Notes under the pieces: generated by a model
Told to the model about the DNA's origin: nothing
The model's input: only the letters and a program-made list of their open reading frames with translations
Databases searched by the model: none
Source of the DNA: Verrucomicrobiota bacterium
GTDB lineage: Bacteria > Verrucomicrobiota > Verrucomicrobiia > Limisphaerales > Pedosphaeraceae
DNA length: 64,000 nucleotides
NCBI GenBank assembly: GCA_021325145.1
Contig: JAJPHR010000031.1
Span: forward strand, 1 to 64,000
Direction of reading: 5' to 3'
In this document: positions 33,168 to 45,000 of the stretch, piece by piece
Position numbering within the stretch: the first letter of the stretch is position 1
How the letters are laid out: each line of letters starts with the position of its first letter
Program-made: the position numbers and the translations under genes

Positions 33168-35963
33168 TTACATTTCATGCGCGGATAGTCTCCCGAGTGG
33201 CTGCAGGCGGACGGGGCCCAATAGTCCGGAGTCGCGCAAGGGCCAATTCGAGGCATTCAACTCCCGGCCGGGTGAACGGTGAGCGGCGACATTTGCATCG
33301 TAAAAATACTTCCAATTCACGTGCCGGCGGTCCAGGTCGGCAATGCGGTTGGCGGCCAGGTTGGTAACCTCAACTTCAAGGATGTTTTTGCCGGGCCGCA
33401 GAAATTCGCCAATGCGAACCTGAAACGGCCCGCACCAGGCCGGACCAGGGTCGCAGCCATTTATCTTTACGCGCGCGCTATCGCCAAGGCGGCCAAGGTC
33501 AAGCAGCCAATCGTCAGCAGCACCGTTTGGACGCTCGAATTCGAGCGTGTACCTTGCGGTCCCGGCAAAACGCGCAGCCTCGTCACCGCCAAGTTTGGTC
33601 CATGAAGCCAGTTCCTGGGTTTCGAATGCCGCGGGCAATTCGGGCCCACCTTCGACGAACTGCACTTTCCACAAACCCGTGAGCGCCATGGGTTTCCCGG
33701 AACTCTCGAAGTAGGACCACGCCGGACCGCGCACAGATTTTCTTGTGGACGTATGCAGCACGCACGATTCACCGGGCTGCAATTGCAGGTACACCTGAGT
33801 TGCGCCCGATGAATCCTGTCGCAACGCCGCCAAGCCAGACCGCTTTTCGAATCGAGGATCCAAAAGAACTGTGGATTTAGCCGGGGTGCCAAGCGTCACA
33901 AAACCGTCCACTGCTTTCTGACCACGGTTGGCCAAAAAATAGATGTGCCCCTGGGAATCGGCGCGACGCACAAAACGCAGTCCAAGATCCACGGAAGGCT
34001 CTCGTGAAACAGCCGCTGCCTGAAGCAAGGCGTCAAGGTCCCCTCCAGCAAAGAATGCACCCTTACCAAGCGAGGCATGCCGGATTGACTCCCCATGCTT
34101 GCCGCTGAACCGAACACCTTCAACCAACCTCCGGAAGTCCGTTCGCCTCTGATCGAAACTGCCGAAGCCAGGCACGTCCGCAGGCAGATCGCCCTGAAAA
34201 AGAATGGTTGCGCCTTCGTGTGCCAGTCGAACCAAATTTTGCAGTGTGGCTCCCGGCATCACGCGACACGCCGGCACGAGCACCACGCGATAGGCCCCGC
34301 CTGGGACGACCACTCGTCCAGCCTTACACTTTGCTTGCGCGAGAAACCGGTCTGAAACATGGTCGAAAGCGTAGCCGCGGTCCCACAAGGCCAGGGCGGC
34401 GCTAGTGAAGGCGGGCGGCAATGGATTCGGGATGATCAGATTGCCGGGCGACTCCCAGGCGTCGTACACGGGGAAATAAAGCAGGACATCGTTGTCAGAA
34501 GCTCCGGATTGAAGCATGGACTGGCAGCGGGTGACGTACGCATTAAACTCCGGCAAATCATGCCACAGGCCGCCTTGCGGACCAAAGTTCACAGAGGCAT
34601 AGAACTGCCATCCGGGCCACGGCGCGTCCGCCGGCGAATACGGAATGCCATGAAAGAAAATATGGTTCACGCCCGTGAGGAAGAGATAATCAGCCGCCTG
34701 TTTAACGTCGGAAAGCGAGGCTTGGAAATGTTCCGTAAGCCAGGTGAAAGATTCTGAGGAAGCCAGCGTCCGCCCGCTTAAGTGGGCGGCAGAGGAGGAG
34801 AATTTGTTCAGCGGAATGTTTTTTTCGTCCGTCGCACCGAAAATTTCAGTTTCGGGAATATCCGAGGCCGCATAAACATCAAGCAGGTTTGCCGGCGAAC
34901 CGTGCGCCTGGTCGCGCGACCGACTCCCGTGGCCGTGGGCCCAGGCGGTCCACCGCTGGATATAGGCAAGGTGAAGGTCTGAAATGGTTTCGCGGTAATC
35001 ACACTTGACGCGGATTACCGTGTCCTCATTCCCTTCCCCGAAGAGAGCGGGTAACCGCGTCCGCAGGTCGTAACCGCGGCGCGCCTGAAACTCATCAAAG
35101 AAATGCTCCGTCCATTGCGCTCCATAGTACTCGAACGAATCATGAAACTGGGACCGCGGCATTGGACCGTGAAAACCGGCCAGATGCGAATCAAAGTCGG
35201 CCAGATAGTGGTCCATCGCCGTAACCGAGAACGGGTCCAATACACTTCCCTCGCCGCCTGGGGCAGCGCGCTTAACCTTTTGGGCAGGGCCATTCTGCAC
35301 GACAGCATAAAGCCGCCATTTGCCTGCTGGAGCGGTCCAATCCAGACGACCATTAGCGACACAGGCCGTGAGATTGGATTGATTGCCGTTATCGGCCATT
35401 GCCATCAGGCATTGCAAATGGCCTGCGGGCAGCGTTGCATCCAGCTTTTCGCCAGCGGCGAGATCGTAGTGCTTCAGAATGACCTTGGAGGAAGCGTCCT
35501 CAACCAGCACCCGGGGTCCGCCGAAGGGCCAGCCCGTGCCCGTGGTCAAGTCCACACCCATGCCCAAACGCGCGGCCTCGCGCGTGGTATGCTCCAGCAT
35601 TTCCACCCATTTGGGCGAGAGAAAATCGATGAACCGGTCTTCGTATCCCTTGGCCCCATAAACCGGGCAAATCTCGACGCCACCCAGTCCAGCTTCGTGA
35701 TATTCAGTGAGGAGACGGGTCAAGTTGGTTTTGTCCACCGCGCTGCCGAGCCACCACCAGCGCGTCCAGGGATGACACTCGCGCGTTGGAGCGGGCCACG
35801 CAAAAGGATCACTATTTCCGGCGGCGTGCAGAGAAACGGCTAGAAACCAAAGTGTAGTAATGAGGAAAAAGGCACGGGAGAAGCAGCGTAGTTGCACTGA
35901 ATGTCGCCATGTGCAACTTGTCGGCTCAAATCCGGCACGTTCAATCTGGCAATGGGTTTTCAT
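33168..35963 (-). CDS. Secreted GH106-like alpha-L-rhamnosidase
   Basis: From ATG 35963 the protein has about 931 residues with an N-terminal hydrophobic segment (AFFLITTLWFLAVSLHAA, about residues 32-49) acting as a signal. The core follows GH106: CHPWTRWWWLGSAVDKTN, HEAGLGGVEICPVYGAKGYE, GVDLTTGTGWPFGGP, ADYLFLTGVNHIFFHG and a C-terminal beta-sandwich of glycoside hydrolase type (LDLGRLGDSARVKINGCDPG). Such enzymes release terminal rhamnose from RG-I or RG-II. Start and upstream stop overlap as ATGA, so translation is coupled to the acetylesterase gene. Confidence 0.88.
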   Translation of the reverse strand: MKTHCQIERAGFEPTSCTWRHSVQLRCFSRAFFLITTLWFLAVSLHAAGNSDPFAWPAPTRECHPWTRWWWLGSAVDKTNLTRLLTEYHEAGLGGVEICPVYGAKGYEDRFIDFLSPKWVEMLEHTTREAARLGMGVDLTTGTGWPFGGPRVLVEDASSKVILKHYDLAAGEKLDATLPAGHLQCLMAMADNGNQSNLTACVANGRLDWTAPAGKWRLYAVVQNGPAQKVKRAAPGGEGSVLDPFSVTAMDHYLADFDSHLAGFHGPMPRSQFHDSFEYYGAQWTEHFFDEFQARRGYDLRTRLPALFGEGNEDTVIRVKCDYRETISDLHLAYIQRWTAWAHGHGSRSRDQAHGSPANLLDVYAASDIPETEIFGATDEKNIPLNKFSSSAAHLSGRTLASSESFTWLTEHFQASLSDVKQAADYLFLTGVNHIFFHGIPYSPADAPWPGWQFYASVNFGPQGGLWHDLPEFNAYVTRCQSMLQSGASDNDVLLYFPVYDAWESPGNLIIPNPLPPAFTSAALALWDRGYAFDHVSDRFLAQAKCKAGRVVVPGGAYRVVLVPACRVMPGATLQNLVRLAHEGATILFQGDLPADVPGFGSFDQRRTDFRRLVEGVRFSGKHGESIRHASLGKGAFFAGGDLDALLQAAAVSREPSVDLGLRFVRRADSQGHIYFLANRGQKAVDGFVTLGTPAKSTVLLDPRFEKRSGLAALRQDSSGATQVYLQLQPGESCVLHTSTRKSVRGPAWSYFESSGKPMALTGLWKVQFVEGGPELPAAFETQELASWTKLGGDEAARFAGTARYTLEFERPNGAADDWLLDLGRLGDSARVKINGCDPGPAWCGPFQVRIGEFLRPGKNILEVEVTNLAANRIADLDRRHVNWKYFYDANVAAHRSPGRELNASNWPLRDSGLLGPVRLQPLGRLSAHEM

Positions 35964-36844
35964 TGCGCAGGTGAGGCATTCGTAGCCGTTGGGGAAAGGT
36001 TCTCCCGCGGTTTCTCCAAAAGATAAGGAACCAGGGGACAATCCTTCAACGCCCTTAGACCTTCGACGACAGACGCGGCGTTCACTTGCGCTCCGGCGGG
36101 CGTGGTGTGGGTATGGTCTTCGCCAAAGTAAACCGACTTGACCTTCTCAGGCCCAAGCTGTTCGTAGTGCCGGGCAACGATGTCGTTCAAGTCGATGAAT
36201 GCAACACCCTGGGCTTTCGCGGCTTCGCCAGCCCACTTCGCGTAATCATTCGTGGCCCGGACAACAGTGTGATCATCCTTCCAAATGTTCCGGGGAACCA
36301 GCGAAAGGACGATCGGCGTGGCCTGCTTCGCTTTCGCATCGGCGACATATTTGCGCATATACCAACCGTAGGTATGCACGGTTTCTTTTTTGCCGGTCTT
36401 TTCTTCAGTGACCTCTTGTGTTTCGTCCCCCGAACCCTTCAGGGAAGCACGGGCGCGTCCTTGTGTAAGTGGACCGCCGTCGTTATGGCCGAATTGCATG
36501 AGAACGAAATCCCCGGGCTTCATGGCCGCCAGCACCTGGTCCCAAAGTCCTTCGGTGTAATAGGTCCGGCTGCTGCGTCCACCGCGGGCGCGATTTTGTA
36601 CTTGGATGCGAGCCGGGTCAAACCAAAGCGCAATGGGAGTCCCCCACCCTTGCAAGCCTTTGGTGGGATTGTTGACCGTGGAATCGCCGATGATAAACAG
36701 AGTTGGAAGCGGGGTTGCGGAAGTTTCGGCTCCGAAGTTCTCGTTTACGGGCGCTATAGCGAGAAAGAAAAGGCAGAACATCCCAGCCCAGCGGGAGAGG
36801 CGTCCCGGCTTTTTTGCGCGCAAATTTCCTTTAAGATGTTCCAT
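35960..36844 (-). CDS. Rhamnogalacturonan acetylesterase, CE12 SGNH hydrolase
   Basis: From ATG 36844 the protein has about 294 residues with an uncleaved or cleaved signal (RWAGMFCLFFLAIAPVN). SGNH blocks: LFIIGDSTVNNP (nucleophile Ser), NRARGGRSSRTYY, VLMQFGHNDGGP (Asn/Gly block) and FGEDHTHTTPAGA (catalytic Asp and His). These match the CE12 family, which removes acetyl groups from galacturonate in RG-I so that PL4 can act. Start is placed four bases behind the preceding stop; ATG 36859 is an alternative that would overlap it. The second, paralogous acetylesterase lies directly upstream. Confidence 0.9.
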   Translation of the reverse strand: MEHLKGNLRAKKPGRLSRWAGMFCLFFLAIAPVNENFGAETSATPLPTLFIIGDSTVNNPTKGLQGWGTPIALWFDPARIQVQNRARGGRSSRTYYTEGLWDQVLAAMKPGDFVLMQFGHNDGGPLTQGRARASLKGSGDETQEVTEEKTGKKETVHTYGWYMRKYVADAKAKQATPIVLSLVPRNIWKDDHTVVRATNDYAKWAGEAAKAQGVAFIDLNDIVARHYEQLGPEKVKSVYFGEDHTHTTPAGAQVNAASVVEGLRALKDCPLVPYLLEKPRENLSPTATNASPAQ

Positions 36845-36848
36845 GTGA

Positions 36849-38159
36849 TTAGTTTCCATCGGGTTTCGCCACCGTGCTTTGCGGGCTGGCGGGAACTTTG
36901 AAAGTTTCGACGAGGTCAGGATGGGCGGGATCGAAAGGGGCGACATCGTCCGTCAGCAGTTTGGCCAAAGGCAGCCCGGCGGCTTTGATGCCTTCGACGA
37001 CGCACCTGGCCAGTTCATAGCTCCCGTAGCTATTGTGGTGAGTATTATCAACGAAGGCTTTTTTGGAACCTTCAGGCCCAAGCGCTTCATAAAAGGGTTT
37101 GCTCATTGCGTTCACGTCGATCAGCGCCAGGTGTTCTTCCTCGGCAGTCTGGCGCACGGCTTGAGGATAATCTCCCAGGCTATTGGTGATCCTGCCGGTT
37201 GCGTCGAAAGTCCGCCGGTTCATGGGCGTGACCAGCACCGGCGTCGCGCCGCGCCGGCGAACCTCCGTCACGTAATGCTTCAGACTCGCCTTGTACGTCG
37301 TGAAAGCACCCACGTCTTCGCCACGTTCCTTTTGGTCGTTGTGGCCGAACTGAATGAAAACATAATCACCGGGTTTGAGCGTGCTGAGGACTTTTTCGAG
37401 CCGCCGCGCATTGAGCGAGCTTTTGAGGGATTCGCCGGATTCGGCATGATTGGCAATCGCAACGCCCGCTTTGAAGAATCGCGGCAGCATCTGGCCCCAA
37501 CTATTCCACGGTTCGGCGGGTTGGTCCGTCACCGTGGAGTCGCCCAGCAAGTATACCGTGGTCGCGTCCACGGATTTGGTGATTTCCAGGCTTTGAATGC
37601 AGGGACACTGTCCATCAAATTCGAGGGTTAACTTATCATCCCAATCGAGCGTCGGCGGCGGACCCCGTTCGCGCGGTTTGAGTTTTACCCCGTCCGAACC
37701 AGCGCCGATCCGGGGCGTGCGGAGGTTGACAGTGAAAGTGCGGGTGACAAATCTCCCGGGAATGGTCTGGATTCCTTCGAGCATCAAGCGGCGCGATTCG
37801 GCCTTGACGGTAGTGACCGTCGGCTTGGCGGCATCGCCCAGTGTGACCGTGACGTTGTAATTGCCTTCCGGCAGTTTGACCGAGAAGAAAAATGGGCGAT
37901 CGCTCCCGCAACCCGGGCGGTCAACCGTTTCGACTTTTGAACCCAAATCGAAACCATAGCCGAGTTCCGAGGCATAGGCGGTCGAAGAGAGGATCTGGAC
38001 ATTTCCGGCCACGGCCTTCAAAGGGTTGAAGTCGAATTTAAGATGGCTGGGTTGTTCAGCATAAACAGAGACTGCCAGCAAGACGACGCACGACGGAACC
38101 GAGAATGCGAAATAGCCGGCGCACCGATGCCGAACCCAGGTTGGAAATTTATTGGACAT
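36849..38159 (-). CDS. CE12 rhamnogalacturonan acetylesterase with N-terminal carbohydrate-binding-like domain
   Basis: From ATG 38159 the protein has 436 residues. After a signal segment (GYFAFSVPSCVVLLAVSVYA) comes a jelly-roll-like domain (about 40-190: LKFDFNPLKAVAGNVQIL, GYGFDLGS, FFFSVKLPEGNYNVTVTLGD), as found before the esterase domain of some CE12 enzymes. Then SGNH blocks: VYLLGDSTVTDQP, NHAESGESLKSS, VFIQFGHNDQKE, and FVDNTHHNSYGSY with Asp-x-x-His. It starts one base after the stop of the prepilin gene (TAG-g-ATG), so it is translationally coupled. Presence of two differing CE12 enzymes suggests attack on differently placed acetyl groups (inference). Confidence 0.9.
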   Translation of the reverse strand: MSNKFPTWVRHRCAGYFAFSVPSCVVLLAVSVYAEQPSHLKFDFNPLKAVAGNVQILSSTAYASELGYGFDLGSKVETVDRPGCGSDRPFFFSVKLPEGNYNVTVTLGDAAKPTVTTVKAESRRLMLEGIQTIPGRFVTRTFTVNLRTPRIGAGSDGVKLKPRERGPPPTLDWDDKLTLEFDGQCPCIQSLEITKSVDATTVYLLGDSTVTDQPAEPWNSWGQMLPRFFKAGVAIANHAESGESLKSSLNARRLEKVLSTLKPGDYVFIQFGHNDQKERGEDVGAFTTYKASLKHYVTEVRRRGATPVLVTPMNRRTFDATGRITNSLGDYPQAVRQTAEEEHLALIDVNAMSKPFYEALGPEGSKKAFVDNTHHNSYGSYELARCVVEGIKAAGLPLAKLLTDDVAPFDPAHPDLVETFKVPASPQSTVAKPDGN

Positions 38160-38160
38160 C

Positions 38161-38967
38161 CTAGTGCGCCGCTTCAATGTCAATGAGCACATTGGTACAT
38201 TGAGGAAAATAGAGGTTGTTGCCCATGCCCACAAAAGCGTCCGCCCAGAGTTTAGGGGTGATCTTGATGGATTTGACACTGAAATCTGAATAAAGCACGA
38301 CTAATGACCGGCTGCGATCGTGCGCCACCTCGGCAGGCGGGAGTAGCGATGAGGTGGAAGCGGTGTCGTTGACGAGAAATTCCATCAAGAGCGTCCGCAC
38401 CTGGAGAAAATCCGTCACTTTGGGATACAATCGAAACGAAGTGCCATTCACGTCGTGCGCCCAGGGATTCCAGACATAGGAAGAACGCACATCTCCGCCG
38501 GCGTCGGACGTCAGCAACGGAACATAAGACGCCTCTCCCAGAAGCGAATTCTTGGCGTTGTAGCTTGGACAATAAAGGATCTCCGCATTACCGGCAAATT
38601 TGGTGGCATACAAATAGCCGAGGTTCTGGAAGCTCGCGCCGGCAGGCTGGTTGGGATCGGGGCTTACCTTGGTATTGGGATTGCCGGTCCAAACATACCG
38701 CCCGTAATGTTCCTCGGAGAATTGGTTGAACTGATGGCCGGGAAGGTTGACTGGCGGGAACCAATCGCGATTGTCCTGCGCATACATGTTCGAGCCGAGG
38801 GAAATTTGGCGCACATTGTTTAAGCAGCTTGCGCGTTTGGCTTTCTCTTTCGCCGCCACCAGCGCAGGAAGAAGGAGCGACGCCAGGATGCCAATGATGG
38901 CGATCACCACGAGCAACTCAATCAAGGTGAAGGCGCCATTTTCCGGATTATGCTTTCGCGGACACAT
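38161..38967 (-). CDS. Prepilin-type protein embedded in the rhamnogalacturonan operon
   Basis: From ATG 38967 the protein has 268 residues: a short leader [12 protein letters not shown], then [20 protein letters not shown], the pseudopilin helix with Glu+5. The globular part includes [28 protein letters not shown] and [12 protein letters not shown], as in the large verrucomicrobial DUF1559-like family. It lies between the giant beta-strand protein (120 bases upstream) and the CE12 gene (1 base downstream), so it is expressed with the pectinolytic enzymes. A role in surface binding or trans-envelope handling of pectin fragments is a hypothesis; members in Planctomycetota are annotated as solute-binding-like. 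Confidence 0.85.
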   Translation of the reverse strand: MCPRKHNPENGAFTLIELLVVIAIIGILASLLLPALVAAKEKAKRASCLNNVRQISLGSNMYAQDNRDWFPPVNLPGHQFNQFSEEHYGRYVWTGNPNTKVSPDPNQPAGASFQNLGYLYATKFAGNAEILYCPSYNAKNSLLGEASYVPLLTSDAGGDVRSSYVWNPWAHDVNGTSFRLYPKVTDFLQVRTLLMEFLVNDTASTSSLLPPAEVAHDRSRSLVVLYSDFSVKSIKITPKLWADAFVGMGNNLYFPQCTNVLIDIEAAH

Positions 38968-39088
38968 AGTCAAATCCCTGTCGGAACCGGGCTGCTTTCT
39001 CTTGCTGAAAGGCGGGAGCGCCCTGCAAGCGCTCCCGCCAGCCAACCGAACCGGCGAACCATTCCGGTTCCTCGCCTAAAACCAATCC

Positions 39089-42000
39089 TCATGGATAAAC
39101 CATGCGGAAGAATGCAGTGCCGCCGTTCGGCGCGATCGGGAAGGCAACCACATTCGTGCTGGAAGCCCCGGCCACGTTGAACCAGTTGGTGGTCAACCCG
39201 ACACCAGGAGCATTCGTCTGGGCCAGCAGACGCCAGCCGATGTGATCGGCAGGCCACGATAAGGTGACCGTACTGGCTGAGACAGTGTAGGTCATGTTGG
39301 TTGGGCTGGTGTTGACGGCAGGAACAGCAGTAAGCACCGTAATGGTGCCAGCTCCGGACAGGTTGTTGCTCCAGGTGTAGAGCATGTTATTAGCATCCGT
39401 CGCTGGGAGATTGGTCGTCACGAAAGCGCCGGCCAGCGTTGGAGCGCTGAAGAGTTTAAAGCTGTCACCCACGTGCAAAGCCGGGCCAATGTTCGTAACC
39501 GTGAGGGTGCCGCCGTACGTCAGGGTGGTTCCGGCGACAAGTTGATCGTTCGTCCCGCTGGCGTTCGTTCGATTCAATTCCATCTGCACGCTGGGTCCGC
39601 CGCTGAGGTCGATGGAATTCGTCACGGTAAGCCGGCCAATTGCGTTGGTAAAGCCTACGATCAGAGTCCCGCCCGAATTCATAGTCACGCTGCCGTTCAC
39701 AGTGCCATTTCCCTGTAGCGTCTGCGTCCCCAAATTGAGCGTGCCAGCCGCGGAAACATCGAGTTTGCCCGGCGCGCTAAGACTGATCGGCGTGCTGTTC
39801 GGGAGGGACGCTGACGTGCCCAGAACCAGAACACCATTGCTCACGGTAGTTGGGCCGCTGTAGGGCAGATTCGCGCTGGTCAGAGTCCAGGAGCCGGTGC
39901 CCACCTTGATGATACCATGCGTATCGGTGATACCGCCGTCGTACTCGGCACTTGTGTTCAAGCCGCCTACACTCCAAATCGCCGCCTGTCCTCCAGCCGA
40001 ACCCGAGTTGAGAGCGATGGTTGAGGTAGCGTCTCCCGTCAACTCCCCAATGGGAATGATCGGCGTGCCAGTCACAAGGTTATACATGAATACGCCGCCC
40101 ACCTGGCCCGCTGCCAGCACTACGCGGGCATTCGGGAAACCGCTGGCAGTGTTGAGGCGGAAGTCGGTATTGGCGGACGCTGTGATGTTGCTCACGATCA
40201 CCAATCCGTTGAAATTCACCCAACTTCCGCCGAAATTACCGCGCACATAACGGGTGACCAAAACCATGGTGCTGTTAGTCGGGCCCGTCACCGAACTAGG
40301 CACGAAGCCTCCGCCGCGGCAGGTTCCGTGCACGGTGGCAACCATGTTGGCAGGCACAACAACCGCATTGCCCAACACTCCGTAGTCAGGAGTAGTGCTG
40401 CCAGTGAATCCGCCCAGCTCAAGCGTGCCGTTCGTGCCAAAGACTATTGGACCGACGCCGCACATGACGCCATTGGCAGTCGTGCTGCTGCCGCCAGTGA
40501 TGGTCCCGTCGCTGATGGTCGTACCGCCACTGTAGGTGTTTCCAGCACCTCCCGGTTGCAGCGTCAATGCGCCCGCGCCAATCTTGACCAATGCCACCTT
40601 TCCGCCAGCGCCCGTGTTGTCCTCAATCAGGCCCGTAAACGTGCTATTCGCATCGCCATTGCCGATACTTAGGGTGTTTGTCCCCGGGCCCGCATTATTG
40701 ACCACCTGACCCAGGATCGTTCCCGTCACTCCAGAAAGGCCGTTGACCGTTTCGTTGAAGCCGTTCAAATCAAGAATGCCAGCGGCTGAATTCGCACCGT
40801 CAAGGACCACGTTGCCCAAGCCAGGTCCGTCCGGGATTACCTCTGAAGCGCCGAGTTTCAGAACGCCATTAGCGATGACCGTATTGCCGGCGTAAGTGTT
40901 GATGCCGCCAAGGACCATGGTCCCAGGGCTAATGTTGCTAACACTGCCGCTGCCTGAGATGCCACCGCTGTTGGTCACCACGCCCGTGTTGTCAAAGACG
41001 AGCGCTCCGCCATTGTTGACCGTGCCAGAACCCAAAGAGCCGGAAGCGCTACCCACGCCCACTTGGAGAACCCCACCTCCGCTGATCGTCGTTGGTCCGC
41101 TATAGGTGCTGTTGGCGGCCAGTTCGAGAGTTGTCGCGCTGGCGAGCGTCAAGCTGCCAGTGCCGCTGATAGCCGCGCCAGCGATCTCAGTATCAGGCTC
41201 GTTGAACACGAGAGCGCTGTTATTCAGCATAGTGCCGCCACCAAGAACACCCGCCAACGCACCATTGCCGAATTGCACGGTGCCGGCGTTGATTGTGGTA
41301 TTGGCGCTGTCGGTCGTCAAAATGGTCAGTGTGTTCGGGTTGTTGTTTATCAAGTTGCCACCCGCTATCGTCCCGCTACTCTGGAACGTATAACTGTTAC
41401 CCGTCCCGTTCACCGTGATCTGACTCGGGGTCAGGGCGCTCTGGAGGTTCACGCCTGTGTTGGCGGAAGTATCGTCAAACGTCACGTTGTCTCCCTGGTG
41501 GAAGGTGACTGGGACTCCAGCGCTGTTGGTCCAGTCCGCGGTGGTAAGAACATCCCAGAAATTGTTGCCACCATTACCTTGCCAGGTCAGGTTCACGGGC
41601 ACATAAGCACTTATCACCAGATCGATTTCGCCGGCGACGGAACTGCTGAGCGAAGCCACCGCGCCGGGTTGGTTGAAACCGCTGAGAGCGATGTTGCCAA
41701 CGGAACCGCTCAGGGATCCGCCGTACTGGATGACCTTGTATCTGCCCAACGGGAGTGTGCCGCTAACGTTCAACTGCAACGTGCCACTGTTCAGCGCCAG
41801 GCTCCCGCCCACAACCAGCAAATCCTTGGAGCCGGAGGAAATATCAAAGTTGAGCAACCCACCGCTCCAAGAGAAAGCGTTGTTGATTGTCAAGGTGCCA
41901 TAAATCCCATTGGTCCCCGGAGTGACGCGCGTCCCGGTAGTGGAGCCAGCAGAGGTCGTAATGCTGCCATTGACAGTGCCGGTGCCGGCCAGGACCTGCT

Positions 42001-45000
42001 GGATCGTACCGCCGCTCAAAGCCAGATTGCCTGAGGCTGAAACATCGAGCACGGTGCTGCCGGTCAAAATAATCGCAGCGCTGTTCGAAATGGAAGCAGA
42101 TGCGCCGAGCGCGAGCGTGCCATTGCTGACAACGGTATTCCCAAGGTAAGAATTTGTTCCCCCCAGGGTCAAACGGCCGCCACCCAGCTTAATCAAGACT
42201 CCAGTGCCGCCAATCGCATTGCCATAGCTGATATTGTCTGAGCGATTGAAGATCAACAGGCCATTATCAGTCACGCTTGTGGAGTTGCCGAGGCCGCCCG
42301 TTGTCCCGCCATTGCCCGCTTGAAGCGTTCCCGCGCTAATCACGGTCGCACCCGAGTAAGTGTTGTTGCCCGCCAGGATGGTCGTGCCCGCGCCGAGGTT
42401 TTTAACCGTGCCAGAACCGGAAATCGGCGCAGAAAAAGTTACCACATCGCTGCGGTTGAAAACCAGATTGCCATTATCGGCCACACCTGAAGAACTGGCT
42501 ATGCTTCCGCTGGTGCCGCCATTGCCGATTTGCAGCGTGCCAGCGGGAAAGTTGGCATTGGGAGTCGCTGCACTGCTGCCAGTCAGCCCCAGGGTGCCGC
42601 CGTTGACATAAGTCACCCCGCTATAGGTGTTGTTTCCAGTCAGGATTAAAGCACCCTGCCCGCTCTTGGTCAGTGCGCTCCCCCCAGTCGCGCTTCCATT
42701 GGTATTGTCCGTGATGACAGAGCTGATGGTAAGCGCGTTGGCGGCGCTATAGTTTTGAACAATCAAATCGGCGTTAAGCGCGCCCTGCAAAGACCCGCCG
42801 TTGATGGCACTGACGCCACCACCCGTTGGCATGAGCAAACCACCGGAGGCGAGGGAAAGCGTCGATCCTGGGTTGATCGTAACTGTCGAGCCGGCAAGTT
42901 TCAGTGAATTGATGGTCGTATTATTGAGGTTTGCGGATGGATTGGCGGTCAAACTCACGTTGCTGACCGCTCCCCAGACAACGGGATTGTTGGTGGTTTG
43001 ATATCCCGCATAAGAGGTCGCTCCGATGCCGGTGGTGCCGGGCGTGATCCAATCAGTTTCAAAAATAACGGCATAACCACCCAGAATGCCGTTGACCGCC
43101 GGGTTCGTAATCATGACGCCGCATTGCGGACTACTGGCCTTCTGCTGGATATTGTTGAAATCGACAGTGCCGCCCACGTTGCGAGTGACCGTGCCGATTT
43201 GGATCTGGTAAGTGCTGCTCGACTGCCGGGCCCGTTCGCAGAACGATGCAGCGCCAGGGTTCAGGACTAGATTGGTGAAACTGGCTGCGTAGGTCGTATT
43301 CGCCGTATCCGCCTGAAAGACTCCGCCGCCGCCCAACACCAGCTGCCCCGGAGTCACTCCGCTATAGACTGAATTGTTTGGTGATGGCCCGCCGGTGATA
43401 GTGCCCAGGATCAGCGTTCCGCCATTCTTGACCGTTGTCGGGCCCGTATAAGAATTGGCGGTACTTAAGGTGACCGAGCCGGGACCGTTTACCGTCAACC
43501 CTTCCGGGCCCGTGATCGCCCCACCCCCGCTAACCACGTAATTGGTAGCTGAATTGTTGAACGTCACCGAAGTGGGAGTTACACCTCCGTTAAGGGTCAC
43601 GTTGCCGGTAGTTGCCGTATCATCGAAAACCACATTATCAAGGAAAAAGAAGTAATCTGGATTGCCGCCGTTGAGCCAATTCTGAGTCTGCTGCACATCC
43701 CAGGTGCCGCCGTTGCCTCCAGACCAGACGAGCGAACCGGGAGTTGGAAAGCCCGTCAAGGTTACGAACACGCTGCCAGGACGGGTGCTGGTGTCGAAGG
43801 CTGTCGAAAGGCCCCGGGGGGCGGCAATGGTGAAATTGGCGGCGTTGCCGGACGCAAGCGAGGTCCCGCCACCGATCAGCGTGTAAGGGCTGGAGGAAAA
43901 TGAACCGGACAATGGGTTGACCTTGACGGTTATGGTGCCGGAAAGATTGAGCGGCCCGTTGATCGCAATCAGGTCGTTGCTGCCGCCACCAGCGTTGGTG
44001 ACCGCACCCAAGTCGTAGTTCAAGATGCCGCCGTTCAGGGTAAGCCCGCCACTCACAGTCATTGTGGCGGCAATCCCTGGCACGGGCGTAAGGACGCTGT
44101 TATTTTCGATCAGAGTGCCGATGATGTCGTTCGTGAAACCGGATGTGCGCCCGGCAATAAGTGTTTGGGAACTGGCAAGGCCCAAGCCAAATTGGAACGA
44201 ACTGGCCGAAAGATCCAAGGCCCCACCCGAAGTGATCGTGACGTTCGTGCTGGAGCCAATATCGCCGCCGGTGCCCAAAGCCAGGGTTCCCTGGCTGATT
44301 ACGGTGTTGCCTTTATAGGACTGGGAGCCGGTAAGAGTGAAGGTGTTGGTGCCGGTCTTGGTCAAGGCGACCGTACCGGAGCTGTTTTGGATGGTCCCAT
44401 CAAACGTTGATCCCGAGTTTGTACTCGCGCCCACCGTTAGAGTGTAAATGGCCGTTCCGGTACGATTGTCGACAGTTCCGGTGCCAGTCAGGCCATTGAT
44501 CGTCTGGCTGTTGCCGTTCAAATCGAGTGTCGCACCGCCTGCGATCGAAACATTACCCCGGCCGTTGCCGCTGGGGATGGCGGCCGCGTTCCCCAGCACC
44601 AGGAATCCTGAGGCAATCGCCAGGTTATTGGAGAAAAGGTTGGCGCCGTTGAGCCGCAACGTATCCCCACCGTTCATGGTGAGACCGCCGTTTCCAATAA
44701 TGATGCCGCTAATGACTTCATAGCCCGGTCCGGCAATGGTGAGATTGAAGCCGCCGTTCGTGATATTGCCGCTGATTAAATTGGTCGTCCCAAAGATATT
44801 GTTGCTGAATGATTGATTGGCGGCCAGGGTCATGGCAATGGCGTTCGTGTTAAAGCCGGCAATGTCATTGATGCCATTGGTAAGAATGATGGTATTCCCG
44901 CTCAACGAAAATCCGCTGTTCTCGAAGCCAAGGCTGTCCAATTTCAGCCCCGTAATGTTGTTGGTATTGAGCAGACGTGTAAGACCCGCAAAATCAATAT

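Noticed and set aside
41063..42034. Plus-strand frames inside the giant repeat protein gene
   Set aside because: Repeated Ser/Gly/Pro-rich shadow frames caused by the repeats of the minus-strand gene.
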